Positions 15,780-24,547 of a DNA stretch of 64,000 nt are shown in pieces. Under the pieces are notes generated by a model. The model saw nothing but the letters and a program-made list of their open reading frames with translations, was not told where the DNA came from and did no database searches. The position numbers were made by a program, and so were the translations under genes. Positions within the stretch are counted from its first letter, which is position 1, and every line of letters starts with the position of its first letter. Source of the DNA: Pontiellaceae bacterium B1224 (lineage in GTDB: Bacteria > Verrucomicrobiota > Kiritimatiellia > Kiritimatiellales > Pontiellaceae); NCBI GenBank assembly GCA_029432815.1, contig JAROBA010000016.1:1-64000 (forward strand), in the 5' to 3' direction.

Positions 15780-17657
15780 TCATCCATCGCGACTGAATTT
15801 ACGGTCTAGTTCTGTGAAGCTGGTATAAATCAGGGTGGGGCGTCCGCGCGGCGAGGTGTAGGGCATATCCGTTTTAGCCAGATCGGCTACGAGCTTTTCA
15901 ATTTCCTGGTCTGATAGCTGATCCTTCGTGCGGACGGCCATCTGGCAGGCGGTCTGCGCAATTTTTTCCTGAACCAGCTCGCGGGCCCCCCGCGTTTTGC
16001 CGGCTTTTTCAAGTTCGCGGGCAATTTCAATCAACATCGATTCCACGGGATTGTCCTGCACATAAACCGGCAGCGCATCCACGATGAAAGCATCGCCTCC
16101 GAAATCAGAAACACCGAAGCCGAGCTCCTGCAGGACGGTAATATTCGTTCGCACAATTTCAGCATCGGAAGGCAGGAGTTCCACCGTTTCCGGTGCCAGC
16201 AGTCCCTGTTTCTGGACGGCATGTGACTGGGCGGCATGCATAAACTTTTCAAACAGTACGCGTTCGTGCGCCGCGCGCGGTTCCATCAGCACATAGCCGT
16301 CTTCCGTTTCAAGCACCACATAATTACCGCCCAGCTGCCCCATAATCCGGCACCAGCCCCAGGGGGATTTTTCAGGAGAGGGTGAGGGGGGGCTGGGCTG
16401 AGAGGGAGCGGCTTCTTCCTTCGACGTCCGGTGTTCAACGTTCGAACTTCGAGATTCTTTCTTGGGCTTCCGGTCCAGCAGCGGCTCCGGTTTTCGCAGA
16501 ATGTCATCCATCTGTTTCTGGGTTTCAAAGATGGGGCGGACGGTTGCTGGAGGGGGCGTGGGGGTGCCGGGGAGAGCGGGGGGTGGCAGTTCGATGCCTT
16601 CTTCGTCCGATTCGATGCTTATCGACTTTTGACTTTCGACTTTCGGACGTTCGACCGCTGAATCAAAGCTCAACGCCTTTCCGAGCGCGGCCACAATGGC
16701 GTCGCGCAGTTGATTCGGTAGCCGGAAGCGGACCTCCTTTTTGGTCGGATGCACATTCACATCCACCAATGAGGGCTCCATTTGAATGAAAAGAAAAACG
16801 GCCGGATAGCGGCCTTTGATAATGAGCGAATGATACGCCTCGTTCAGCGCATGAAACACCACAGGTGCAGAGGCGGGGCGGCCGTTCACAAAAATATACT
16901 GATCCTGCCGATCTTTACGGCCGGTTTGCGGAAGCCCGGCATAACCTGAAATTCTGTAATCGGCGTCGCTATAGTCGATCTCGAGCAACTGCTCGAAAAA
17001 ACTGTGATTATAAAGCTCCGAAATCCGGTCCTCCATATTTCCAGACATTGGAAGGGAATAAACCATGCGTTCGTCGACTTTAAGGCTCATTCCAATGTCT
17101 GGATGGGCCAGGGCCATCACTAGAAAAAGCTGGCGTATGTGCGAGAGTTCAGTCTGTTCAGCCCGCAGGAATTTACGGCGCGCGGGCACGTTGAAAAAGA
17201 GATTGCGGATTTCCATGCGCGTGCCGACCGGGCAGCCGATGTCGTCGCAGCTCAGAAATTTTCCACCGGCAATCTGGATTTCGGTTCCAGCGAGCTCTTC
17301 CTCCGGGCGGGTGATCAGCGTGAAGCGGGCTACCGAAGAAATGGCGGCCAGCGCTTCGCCGCGAAAGCCCATCGTGTGTATGTTTTCAATATCGGCTTCC
17401 GAGCGGATTTTACTGGTGGCATGCCGTTCGATGGAGAGCAGGGCCTGATCGCGGTTCATGCCGCAGCCGTTATCCGTAATCGAAATCAGCTGACGCCCGC
17501 CACGAATCACTTCAACGTCCACCTGGGTGGCGCCGGCATCCAGCGAATTTTCAAACAGTTCCTTCATGACCGAAGCCGGGCGCTCGACCACTTCGCCAGC
17601 GGCAATCTTGTTGATTACCTGATCCGGCAGCATCTGAATGACGGGTTTTTCCTGCAT
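15780..17657 (-). CDS. mutL: DNA mismatch repair protein MutL
   Basis: A 625-aa GHKL ATPase: IAAGEVVERPASV, ENSLDAGA, DNGCGM and GFRGEAL are the ATP-site motifs in the first 105 residues. A transducer domain, a low-complexity Pro/Ser linker (about 355-435) and a C-terminal dimerisation domain follow. In the C-terminal domain the endonuclease motif DQHA-x2-E reads EPRAAHE, so the Asp and His ligands are not present. Nicking activity may be lost or use other ligands. The start at 17657 is chosen because the upstream extension would use an ATT codon inside a palindrome (17679). A further palindrome at 17039 encodes PMSGN. Confidence 0.95.
   Translation of the reverse strand: MQEKPVIQMLPDQVINKIAAGEVVERPASVMKELFENSLDAGATQVDVEVIRGGRQLISITDNGCGMNRDQALLSIERHATSKIRSEADIENIHTMGFRGEALAAISSVARFTLITRPEEELAGTEIQIAGGKFLSCDDIGCPVGTRMEIRNLFFNVPARRKFLRAEQTELSHIRQLFLVMALAHPDIGMSLKVDERMVYSLPMSGNMEDRISELYNHSFFEQLLEIDYSDADYRISGYAGLPQTGRKDRQDQYIFVNGRPASAPVVFHALNEAYHSLIIKGRYPAVFLFIQMEPSLVDVNVHPTKKEVRFRLPNQLRDAIVAALGKALSFDSAVERPKVESQKSISIESDEEGIELPPPALPGTPTPPPATVRPIFETQKQMDDILRKPEPLLDRKPKKESRSSNVEHRTSKEEAAPSQPSPPSPSPEKSPWGWCRIMGQLGGNYVVLETEDGYVLMEPRAAHERVLFEKFMHAAQSHAVQKQGLLAPETVELLPSDAEIVRTNITVLQELGFGVSDFGGDAFIVDALPVYVQDNPVESMLIEIARELEKAGKTRGARELVQEKIAQTACQMAVRTKDQLSDQEIEKLVADLAKTDMPYTSPRGRPTLIYTSFTELDRKFSRDG
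17039..17053. repeat. 15-bp palindrome TTCCAGACATTGGAA
   Basis: Exact copy within mutL, with a near copy (TTCCAATGTCTGGAT) inverted 37 bp away at 17090-17104. Confidence 0.9.
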
Positions 17658-17678
17658 CGGGGGAACATAGCAAAACGC

Positions 17679-17693
17679 TTCCAATGATTGGAA
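17679..17693. repeat. 15-bp palindrome TTCCAATGATTGGAA
   Basis: Exact copy 22 bp upstream of the mutL start codon. No gene lies between it and the lipoprotein gene at 17858. Confidence 0.9.
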
Positions 17694-17857
17694 GTTTCAG
17701 AAATGCCTTTGTGGCCTATGCTTTGGTAAAGCACTCTAAAAATGAGGTTTAGCTATCTGCTAGTATTATGTACTAGAAGAAAATACAAAAATAGAGTGGT
17801 GATCAGCAAAAAGTTCAAATATGCAGTATATGGAAATTTGACACTGAGATGCAGGCT

Positions 17858-18295
17858 ATGAAATATATATCAAGACTTATACTATTGGCGATGCTGCTTG
17901 GATTAGCTGGCTGTGGAAAAGAGCCGTCGGCAGCGGAGGACGATTTCTCTGCAAATCCCCGTCTTCCGCAGGGTTTAAAAAAGCTGCAGGGACTCTGGGA
18001 ATCGCGGAGCGATACGAGTTTGTGTACAGCTAAAATTGATGGATATACCATCCGGCTCACCTATAAAGATTCGGGCAGCGAAACTCAATTTAAGCGTAAT
18101 GCCCGCATCGAAGAATTGGATGCGGATAATCGCCGCCTGCAGGTGCATGGCGATAAAGAACCCTGGACATACCTGCTTGAGAAGCATAATACGCATGTTT
18201 GCCTTGAGTTGCAATTTTACGATGTGGCCCAGCGGAAATGGATGAACTTCAGTCTGGAGCAACCTGTAGACTCGGCTTTGGTAACCCAACTTTAA
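17858..18295 (+). CDS. Small lipoprotein, family unknown
   Basis: A 145-aa protein with lipoprotein signal MKYISRLILLAMLLGLAGC (lipobox LAGC, modified Cys19). The mature part (about 126 residues) has alternating beta pattern and reads like a small lipocalin-like or protein-of-unknown-function barrel (LQGLWESRSD...). The start may also be the ATG at 17849; neither has a strong RBS. No recognised family. Likely anchored to the inner or outer membrane. Confidence 0.6.
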   Translation: MKYISRLILLAMLLGLAGCGKEPSAAEDDFSANPRLPQGLKKLQGLWESRSDTSLCTAKIDGYTIRLTYKDSGSETQFKRNARIEELDADNRRLQVHGDKEPWTYLLEKHNTHVCLELQFYDVAQRKWMNFSLEQPVDSALVTQL

Positions 18296-18377
18296 GGCAT
18301 CAGTATAAAAGGGTTCCACTGATTGGTATGTTGTGGAACGGGGTGGGTGAACAGTAAATGAAAGTGAAACGACACGA

Positions 18378-18668
18378 ATGGGACCTTTAATCTATAAGCA
18401 GCGACCGGCCATGCCGGGGCTGATTTTTTCTGCAATTGTTTTGATTTCCGGGGGGGGAATCGCGCATTGGCTTCAGGGCCGCGCGAAAGTGGGAGAGGCA
18501 CCGGACTCCGCTCCCGTCTTCGTGCTCAGTATTGCCTTGGCTTTGGCCGGTTGTGGACTGGTTGCGGCATTTGCGCGCTATCAGTTCACCCATTTATGGA
18601 AAAAAAGGAAACACCCACCGCCCCCGGATGAAGCTGTTTTAAAGAAGAATTCGCGCGGCCGTTGGTAG
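18378..18668 (+). CDS. Small two-helix membrane protein, paralogue of 11890 gene
   Basis: A 96-aa protein with two transmembrane segments (about 12-30 and 47-66) and the basic tail YQFTHLWKKRKH, resembling FKHLW...KKRKH in the protein at 11890. The shared layout suggests a small paralogous family; its role is unknown. No good RBS; starting at the internal ATG (18411) is possible. Confidence 0.5.
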   Translation: MGPLIYKQRPAMPGLIFSAIVLISGGGIAHWLQGRAKVGEAPDSAPVFVLSIALALAGCGLVAAFARYQFTHLWKKRKHPPPPDEAVLKKNSRGRW

Positions 18669-18711
18669 TTTTTTTATCCCGGCCGGAACGGCATGCCATT
18701 TTTAAAATACC

Positions 18712-19317
18712 CTATTCGAAGCGGTCTGTGATGATGACTTCCTCAAGGGGAAGTTTGTCTTTAGGTGAACGGGATTCATCCCGCGCTTTTCCAACCGCCA
18801 CGAACATGCAAATGGCATGGTCTTCGGGCAGGTTAATGATGTCGGCAACCGTATCAAAATCAAAGCCGTCCATCGGGCAGGAATCGTAGCCCATGGATTT
18901 AGCGGCCAGCATCAGCGTTTGAGCAGCAATACCGCAGGAACGCATCGCTTCATCGCGCTGCACCTGATCCAGTCCGGTATAATATTGCTGAATGGCGGGT
19001 ACGATAAATTCCTGTACCGGTTCCGGAGCGGAGCTCCAGTAGCGCATCGGTTGCTTTTCCCAGGCTTTTAAGTCCGCACAGAGAATGATCAGCATCGAGG
19101 CTTCGGTCACCTGAGCCTGATCCCAGGACGCTCTTTTAATCTGTTCGCGGATATCAGGGTCTTGTACGACGACAAACCGCCAGTTCTGAATATTAAAGGC
19201 AGTTGGTGAATGCAGCATGAGCGATAGAATCTTATCGATCTCATTTTGGGCCATCACATGTGTCGGATCAAAATTTCGTACAGCTCGGCGATTAATAATG
19301 GCTGCATCAACTTTCAT
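18712..19317 (-). CDS. Nitroreductase-family flavoprotein
   Basis: A 201-aa protein with the N-terminal FMN-binding pattern INRRAVRNFDP (residues 8-18), the SPTAFNIQNWRFVVV stretch (37-51), and the C-terminal glycine/FMN region YDSCPMDGFD. NfsB-like nitroreductases reduce nitro groups, quinones or enones with NAD(P)H as FMN-bound dimers. It is flanked by a convergent gene at the 3' side and a 138-bp gap upstream, so it is probably monocistronic. Substrate unknown. Confidence 0.88.
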   Translation of the reverse strand: MKVDAAIINRRAVRNFDPTHVMAQNEIDKILSLMLHSPTAFNIQNWRFVVVQDPDIREQIKRASWDQAQVTEASMLIILCADLKAWEKQPMRYWSSAPEPVQEFIVPAIQQYYTGLDQVQRDEAMRSCGIAAQTLMLAAKSMGYDSCPMDGFDFDTVADIINLPEDHAICMFVAVGKARDESRSPKDKLPLEEVIITDRFE

Positions 19318-19455
19318 ACTAACCTCCTGTTAATTGGCAGGAACATAGGCCATTATAGTTACGAAGGGAAGAGGAACTTCCAAAGATTGTATAATAGGTT
19401 CTGTTTTGTAATATATTGAGGGAAGATGCTTTAGGCGGATCCTTGGCAGAACGGA

Positions 19456-20742
19456 TTACGTGCTCAGGTCGAGTCCGTTTTGGCGAATGATCCGGCGATA
19501 GACTTTTGCACTGGGACGCGGCTTGCGTTCCAGATTTGGATCATCGGGGTCGACTTCCACCAGACCGAACTGCATTTCAAAGCCTTCCTTCCATTCGAAA
19601 TTATCGATGAAAGACCAGTGATAATATCCGAGAACGGGGATACCGTCTTCCAGACATTGGAAAATCTGTTTGAGATGTTCGGTAATGTAAGCCGCGCGTT
19701 TTTCATCGGAGCGGTCGGCAATCCCGTTTTCGGTAATCACAATCGGCTTGCCGAACCGTTTCCAAACCTTGGAAATGATGGTACGTATGCCCTCCGGCCA
19801 GATCTGCCAGCCGAAATCGTTTTGTTCAATGTCGGGTGGGGTCGCTTCGGGATTCACAAATCCGGTCCACCAGGATTTAAGCGAAAAGCGCAGCGTCATG
19901 CGGAAATAATAATTCACGCCGCAGAAGTCGACCGCATTTTCCAATCCCTGGATTTTTCCGCGGCCGTAAAGCGGATGAAGGGTTCCGGTTTTAACGGAGT
20001 CATCCCAGGCCTGGAAAATAAAACGGTTTCCGAGTGCAACGACTCTTCGTTCGTACCAGCCGGCAAACCCGCGCGATCCCCAGGTCTGCAGATCGGGGTA
20101 GGCCATGGCGATGCCGACCATGGCTTCGGAATCAAAATCATGGATCAGCTTATAGGCCCCGGCGTGCGCTTTCAGCATATGCTGCACCACCTTGCGCAGT
20201 TCAAAATAGTTGCGGCGCGCAGGCGGGAAGTCGCCCGACAGATAACCGGCCAGCGCAGCGACCAACGGCTCGTTCAGGGTGATCCATTGAAAGGGAAATT
20301 CACCGAACTGCTCCACGGCGAAGCGGACATATTCGAGAAACCAGTCGACCATCTCCGGATTCCGCCAGTCGCCTTTTTCCGCCGCCCATTGCGGCACGAC
20401 CCAGTGGTGCAGGGTGAGGCAGATTTTGATGCCGTGTTTTTCCAAGGATTGGAAAATCTCGCGGTAGCGCGCGACGGCTTCCTGATCGAATTCTCCTTTG
20501 CGCGGTTCCAGCCGCGCCCATTCGATCCCGATGCGGAAAGCCTGCAGCCCCATCTCAGCCATCAGCTGGTGGTCTTCTTCGAAGCGGTTCCAGTAGTCGA
20601 CCGCCTTTCCCGAATTCGGCTGGGCTTCGGTGGCCAGTTCCCAGTGCCACCAGTTGGAGTGTTTATTGTGCCCCTCAATCTGATGGCCGGACGTGGCACT
20701 GCCCCAGATAAACCCCTCGGGGAATTTCAATTCATCGCTCAT
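19456..20742 (-). CDS. Glycoside hydrolase family 1 beta-glycosidase
   Basis: A 428-aa enzyme with GH1 landmarks: FIWGSATSGHQIEG at the N-terminus, acid/base Glu in TLNEP (about 163), the nucleophile in VITENG (about 339), and the aglycone/glycon Trp motif YYHWSFIDNFEW. No signal peptide, so cytoplasmic. Expected activity is hydrolysis of beta-glucosides or galactosides. It starts 5 bp after the glycosyltransferase gene and is surely in the same operon. Three 15-bp palindromes lie within it, encoding FQSLE, SKVWK and FQCLE. Confidence 0.93.
   Translation of the reverse strand: MSDELKFPEGFIWGSATSGHQIEGHNKHSNWWHWELATEAQPNSGKAVDYWNRFEEDHQLMAEMGLQAFRIGIEWARLEPRKGEFDQEAVARYREIFQSLEKHGIKICLTLHHWVVPQWAAEKGDWRNPEMVDWFLEYVRFAVEQFGEFPFQWITLNEPLVAALAGYLSGDFPPARRNYFELRKVVQHMLKAHAGAYKLIHDFDSEAMVGIAMAYPDLQTWGSRGFAGWYERRVVALGNRFIFQAWDDSVKTGTLHPLYGRGKIQGLENAVDFCGVNYYFRMTLRFSLKSWWTGFVNPEATPPDIEQNDFGWQIWPEGIRTIISKVWKRFGKPIVITENGIADRSDEKRAAYITEHLKQIFQCLEDGIPVLGYYHWSFIDNFEWKEGFEMQFGLVEVDPDDPNLERKPRPSAKVYRRIIRQNGLDLST
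19648..19662. repeat. 15-bp palindrome TTCCAGACATTGGAA
   Basis: Exact copy in the GH1 gene (FQCLE frame). Confidence 0.9.
19760..19774. repeat. 15-bp palindrome TTCCAAACCTTGGAA
   Basis: Exact copy in the GH1 gene (SKVWK frame). A near copy ending GGAT lies at 19939. Confidence 0.9.
20440..20454. repeat. 15-bp palindrome TTCCAAGGATTGGAA
   Basis: Exact copy in the GH1 gene (FQSLE frame). Confidence 0.9.
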
Positions 20743-20747
20743 GAATG

Positions 20748-21899
20748 TTATTTGGCGCGGGGAATGCGGATGACGCCTTCATCCACGTGCTCAACGGCAT
20801 GGTTCACAATATCCCGCGCGGCCGACGGGCGCCCCAACGCTTTGGCATTCTGTTTCATGCGCTCAAGCTTTTCAGGGTTTTTGAGCAGTTCGTCAATCCG
20901 GTAGGGCAGGGTGGTGATGTTATCGGGATGGAAGGCCGCGCCGTTTTCAAGCAGATAAACCGAGTTGAATATTTCCTGTCCGGGAATCGGGTTCCAAATC
21001 AGCATCGGCAGTCCGCAGGCGATGCATTCAGACGTGCTGAGCCCGCCAGGCTTGCCGATGAAGAGCGATGCCATCGCCATCCATTCATGCATTTCTTTTG
21101 TGAAGCCCAGCACGTGGTAGTTAATGTTTTCAACCGGGTTGGCCTCAATATGTTTCCGGATCGATTCCTGAAGTTTTTTGTTATTCCCGCAGACAATCGC
21201 CAGATTGCAGGGCTGGGTGATGCCACTGAGCATCTGGGCCATATCTTCGCCGGACATCACACCAAATGCCCCGCCGCTCAACAGAATCAGCGGAAGGTCC
21301 GGGTCGACGTTGTGTTTTTCGCAGAGCGCTTTCGGATCGCCGAGTTTTTCAAACAGGGGATCAATCGGAATCCCGAGCGCTTCAACCCGGGAGGCTGGAA
21401 ATCTGAGGCGAACGAGCTGCTCTTTGCTTTCGGGTTTGGCCACATAAATATGGTTCACATACGATTCCAGCCAGGAAGCGTGTACATAATAATCGGTCAC
21501 GACGACATTCAGATCGGTGTGAATCAGGTCTTTGCGCAACATGGTTGAAATAATGTCTGAAGGCATGAAGTGTGTGCAGAAACAGATGTCCGGCTGAAAT
21601 TTCTGGATCTCTTTAATCAGCGGAATTCCATGCAGGCGATGCATTAGCATGCGGCCTTTTTCTTTTGTCCATGCCTCATCCGTGTCCCTGAAGAACAGGT
21701 CCCAGAGGCCCGGCGCTTTTTTCACGGCTTCGATGTAGAGATTGGCATAGAGCTCCTGAAAAACCTTGTTGGTATATTCGAGGGCATCAATCAGTTTGAC
21801 TTCCGAAAAACGTTCATCCTGTTCGCAGACTGCTGCCAGCGCTTCTGCAGCCCTGCGGTGTCCGTTGCCTGCATTTGCATATAAAACCATTGCTTTCAT
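20748..21899 (-). CDS. MGDG synthase/MurG-like glycosyltransferase (GT28)
   Basis: A 383-aa protein. The N-terminal domain is of the monogalactosyldiacylglycerol-synthase type (YANAGNGHRRAAEALA, residues 6-21), and the C-terminal GT28 domain has the nucleotide-sugar loop (GKPGGLSTSECIACGLPML). Members transfer a hexose to diacylglycerol or related lipids at the membrane. The start at 21899 has GGGGAGG about 8 bp upstream. Being directly upstream of a GH1 glycosidase, it may make a glycolipid, but no direct link is visible. Confidence 0.87.
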   Translation of the reverse strand: MKAMVLYANAGNGHRRAAEALAAVCEQDERFSEVKLIDALEYTNKVFQELYANLYIEAVKKAPGLWDLFFRDTDEAWTKEKGRMLMHRLHGIPLIKEIQKFQPDICFCTHFMPSDIISTMLRKDLIHTDLNVVVTDYYVHASWLESYVNHIYVAKPESKEQLVRLRFPASRVEALGIPIDPLFEKLGDPKALCEKHNVDPDLPLILLSGGAFGVMSGEDMAQMLSGITQPCNLAIVCGNNKKLQESIRKHIEANPVENINYHVLGFTKEMHEWMAMASLFIGKPGGLSTSECIACGLPMLIWNPIPGQEIFNSVYLLENGAAFHPDNITTLPYRIDELLKNPEKLERMKQNAKALGRPSAARDIVNHAVEHVDEGVIRIPRAK

Positions 21900-22029
21900 A
21901 TGTGGCCTCCCCATTCTTTTTAGGAATCTATTATTACGTTGAAGTGTGCAATTTCAGTCGTTCGTATACAACATTTTTACAGAAGGATATGCCGTTGCTA
22001 TCCCGTGCGTTTTCATGTTTAACGAGTGC

Positions 22030-22575
22030 ATGCAAATTTTAAAGGAACCTCTGCTGCATTTCATCCTGATCGGTGCGCTGCTGTTCAATACGTATGGATT
22101 TCTGAATCGTGAACGCGCTCCGGGAAACAGGATTAAGGTCACCGCCGAAAAAATTGAACAACTGGCGAATACCTTTTCCAATGATTGGAACCGTGCGGCC
22201 TCGGCGGAAGAGCTTGAATTGCTGATCGATGAATATATTCGCGAGGAACTGGCCTATCGCGAAGGACTGGCCCTGGGGTTGGATCTTGACGACGTCGTTC
22301 TCCGCGAACGGCTGCGCCAAAAACTCGAAGTAGCGATAGAAGAGAGGAATCTTACGGAGCTCCCATCTGATACCGTGTTGCAAAACTATCTCGAAACGCA
22401 TGGCGACCTTTTCCTGGACCCGGAAGATTCCAGTCCGGTGCTGCCGACACTCGACGAGGTACGCAACATCGTGATCTATGAATGGGAAAATCAGCAACGT
22501 CGCGATCGGCTTGAATCTTATTATGCCGAACTCTACGAAAAATATCAGGTAACGGTTGAGGGTGAGGATCAGTGA
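22030..22575 (+). CDS. PPIase-like protein lacking the parvulin domain, partner of HupE/UreJ
   Basis: A 181-aa protein beginning with a membrane anchor (ILKEPLLHFILIGALLFNTY, residues 3-22), then a SurA-N-like helical region (ELELLIDEYIREELAYREGLALGLDLDDVVLRERLRQ). It resembles membrane-anchored peptidyl-prolyl isomerases next to HupE/UreJ_2 genes, which normally also contain a rotamase domain. Here the sequence jumps from about residue 130 to the usual C-terminal helix (DEVRNIVIYEWENQQRRDR), so catalysis is probably lost and a chaperone role remains. It overlaps the next gene by 4 nt (GTGA). A palindrome at 22176 encodes SNDWN. Confidence 0.72.
   Translation: MQILKEPLLHFILIGALLFNTYGFLNRERAPGNRIKVTAEKIEQLANTFSNDWNRAASAEELELLIDEYIREELAYREGLALGLDLDDVVLRERLRQKLEVAIEERNLTELPSDTVLQNYLETHGDLFLDPEDSSPVLPTLDEVRNIVIYEWENQQRRDRLESYYAELYEKYQVTVEGEDQ
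22176..22190. repeat. 15-bp palindrome TTCCAATGATTGGAA
   Basis: Exact copy in the PPIase-like gene. Confidence 0.9.
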
Positions 22576-23537
22576 AACGGATCTGGCTCTTCCTTGTCTT
22601 TATGCTGACCGGTTTCCAGGGGTTGGAAGCGCACGAAATGAATTCGGCCTATCTGGAACTGCGCGAGGCCCCGGATGCCCGTTGCAGCCTGCTGCTGCGT
22701 ATTCCCGACATGTTGAATATGATTGAGCTCTCTTTTCCCGCAGGGACAGAGCCATCAAAGCCGACTCTTCGGGCCGGCGATGGTGCCAGACTTAAAAGCT
22801 GGACCGTGCATTGTCCCCAGGGACTAGCGGGATCAGAACTGCGGATCGCCGGCCTGGACCGAAGCGACCTTTTGGTTCGGATTTACTTTATGAACGGTTC
22901 AGAGCAAACGGTGCGGGTTCCGAAGGGTAGTCAATGCTTCACCATTCCAGCAGTGCCATCACAGCTGGATGTTGCAGAAACATATTCTGTGCTCGGTGTG
23001 GAGCATATTTTGATGGGATTCGACCACCTGTTGTTTGTGCTTTCGCTGATCCTGTTGATTCACGGCACCAAAAAACTCATCGGTGCCATCACGATGTTTA
23101 CCGTGGCACACAGCATTACACTGGCACTGGCGACACTTGGTCTGGTGCAGGTTCCGTCCCCTCCCGTGGAGGCGGTTATTGCGTTGAGCATTGTTTTTGT
23201 GGCGGTTGAAATAATTCATGGACAGCAGGGAAGGCCCGGTTTGACGGAGAGGGCGCCATGGATCGTGACCCTCAGCTTCGGCCTGTTGCATGGACTGGGC
23301 TTTGCCGGGGCGCTTACTGAGGTGGGCCTGCCGGGACACGCCATACCTGCGGCATTACTCTTTTTCAATATCGGGGTCGAGGCCGGGCAGCTACTGTTTG
23401 TTGCGCTGGTGCTTGCAGTTCTTTGGTTGCTTCGGAAACGGCCCGTTCGACGGGTTGAATGGTTGCCGCTGGTGCCGGCCTATCTCATTGGATCGATTGC
23501 CATGTTCTGGGTATTTGAGCGAGTCGCCGGATTTTAA
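22572..23537 (+). CDS. HupE/UreJ-family membrane protein
   Basis: A 321-aa protein: signal peptide (to about residue 20), a beta-rich periplasmic part, then six or seven transmembrane helices with the family motifs GVEHILMGFDHLLFVL (about 141-156), TMFTVAHSITLALA and LLHGLGFAGAL. HupE/UreJ proteins are linked to nickel handling in some species, but this longer second family is widespread without urease or hydrogenase genes, and none is nearby. It starts with GTG, coupled to the upstream gene. A palindrome at 22614 encodes FQGLE at the signal-peptide cleavage region. Confidence 0.85.
   Translation: MKRIWLFLVFMLTGFQGLEAHEMNSAYLELREAPDARCSLLLRIPDMLNMIELSFPAGTEPSKPTLRAGDGARLKSWTVHCPQGLAGSELRIAGLDRSDLLVRIYFMNGSEQTVRVPKGSQCFTIPAVPSQLDVAETYSVLGVEHILMGFDHLLFVLSLILLIHGTKKLIGAITMFTVAHSITLALATLGLVQVPSPPVEAVIALSIVFVAVEIIHGQQGRPGLTERAPWIVTLSFGLLHGLGFAGALTEVGLPGHAIPAALLFFNIGVEAGQLLFVALVLAVLWLLRKRPVRRVEWLPLVPAYLIGSIAMFWVFERVAGF
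22614..22628. repeat. 15-bp palindrome TTCCAGGGGTTGGAA
   Basis: Exact copy at the end of the HupE signal peptide (FQGLE). Confidence 0.9.
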
Positions 23538-23604
23538 TGGCGACCTGATTGCGCTGATCGAAAGCAATCATTCTACCCCCCAAAAAAAATCGTGGTTCGA
23601 AGGA

Positions 23605-24525
23605 TTAGGGCACAGAGGCAATTTTACTGAACTCTTCCTGAAGAATCTCAAGGTAGCGCAAAACAAGGGGGAGGGGCGTTTTCATTTTGGGGTAAATTGC
23701 GGAAAAATTGACGGCAGGAAGATCTATTTTGAAATGCACTTCTTTAAGGGCGCATGCGCATTTGCAGGATTTAATGTTGATGTCGCCGGCCAGCAAAACC
23801 GCATCTGAGGCCAGCGTTAGATCGTAAAGCAATCGAAAGTTATCGCACTGGGAGAGGGGAATGCGGCGGATATTAATGAGCCCGGCCATTCGTAGCATAT
23901 CCATGAGTCGCTCGAGAAAAATGGGTTCAAAATGCTGGGCGATGAGCGGGTAGTGCGCCAATTCGCTTATTTTAGGATTTTTGCTCTGTAGCAAGGGATG
24001 TCCGGGGCGAACGGTCCAGGCTGGATGGGCGGCATAGATTCTTTTCAGGCTTAGGTTGGGAGTGGCCACAAACACATTTTCCAAACCGATCGCCAGATCG
24101 ATTCGCTTTTCCTGAAGTTCGCGCAATAAAACATCGGCTGTGTTGATGAGGGTTGAAACCTGTACGGTTGGATAATCCGTAATGAGTCGGCCGGTCACGG
24201 CGGGCATGAAGAGGTCTGCAACGGCTGGAGCAAGACCAACCCGAATGTTTCCTGAGCCAATATCAGACTGTTGTTCCAGCTTCGGTGCAATTTTATCGAA
24301 GCCGGTCACCAGGGCCCGGGCTTCTTCGAGCAGGAGTTCTCCGTTCAGCGTTAACCGCAGGCTTTTTCCCTGTTTGCCAAACAGTTTAATTCCATAGTGT
24401 TCCTCCAGCTGTTTGATGCTGCGCTGCACCGAAGAGGGCGTGAGATGAACCTGCCGGGCAGCTTGCCGAATACCTCCGGCCTCTACCACGGCTATAAAGT
24501 GCTTAAACTGACGAATATCAGACAT
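23605..24525 (-). CDS. LysR-family transcriptional regulator
   Basis: A 306-aa regulator: N-terminal winged helix (QFKHFIAVVEAGGIRQAARQ, then LTPSSVQRSIKQLEEHYGIKLF), then a LysR substrate-binding domain with the GNIRVGLAPA strand. The start at 24525 is chosen because it gives the standard LysR N-terminus (MSDIRQFKHF). Divergent from the sulfatase/HAD operon and separated by 284 bp, so it is the likely regulator of those genes. A palindrome overlaps its own start codon, which would permit autorepression. The ligand is unknown. Confidence 0.9.
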   Translation of the reverse strand: MSDIRQFKHFIAVVEAGGIRQAARQVHLTPSSVQRSIKQLEEHYGIKLFGKQGKSLRLTLNGELLLEEARALVTGFDKIAPKLEQQSDIGSGNIRVGLAPAVADLFMPAVTGRLITDYPTVQVSTLINTADVLLRELQEKRIDLAIGLENVFVATPNLSLKRIYAAHPAWTVRPGHPLLQSKNPKISELAHYPLIAQHFEPIFLERLMDMLRMAGLINIRRIPLSQCDNFRLLYDLTLASDAVLLAGDINIKSCKCACALKEVHFKIDLPAVNFSAIYPKMKTPLPLVLRYLEILQEEFSKIASVP

Positions 24526-24547
24526 TGTTCTAATTATTGAAACAATG
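24523..24547. promoter_or_regulatory. Palindromic operator overlapping LysR start
   Basis: Arms CATTGTT (24523-24529) and AACAATG (24541-24547) are perfect, with an AT-rich 11-bp centre. LysR boxes are typically such dyads. The CAT of the left arm is the start codon of the LysR gene, so binding would block its own expression. Confidence 0.5.

Noticed and set aside
19480-20904. Long plus-strand frame opposite to the GH1 gene
   Set aside because: Shadow of a gene with all GH1 motifs.
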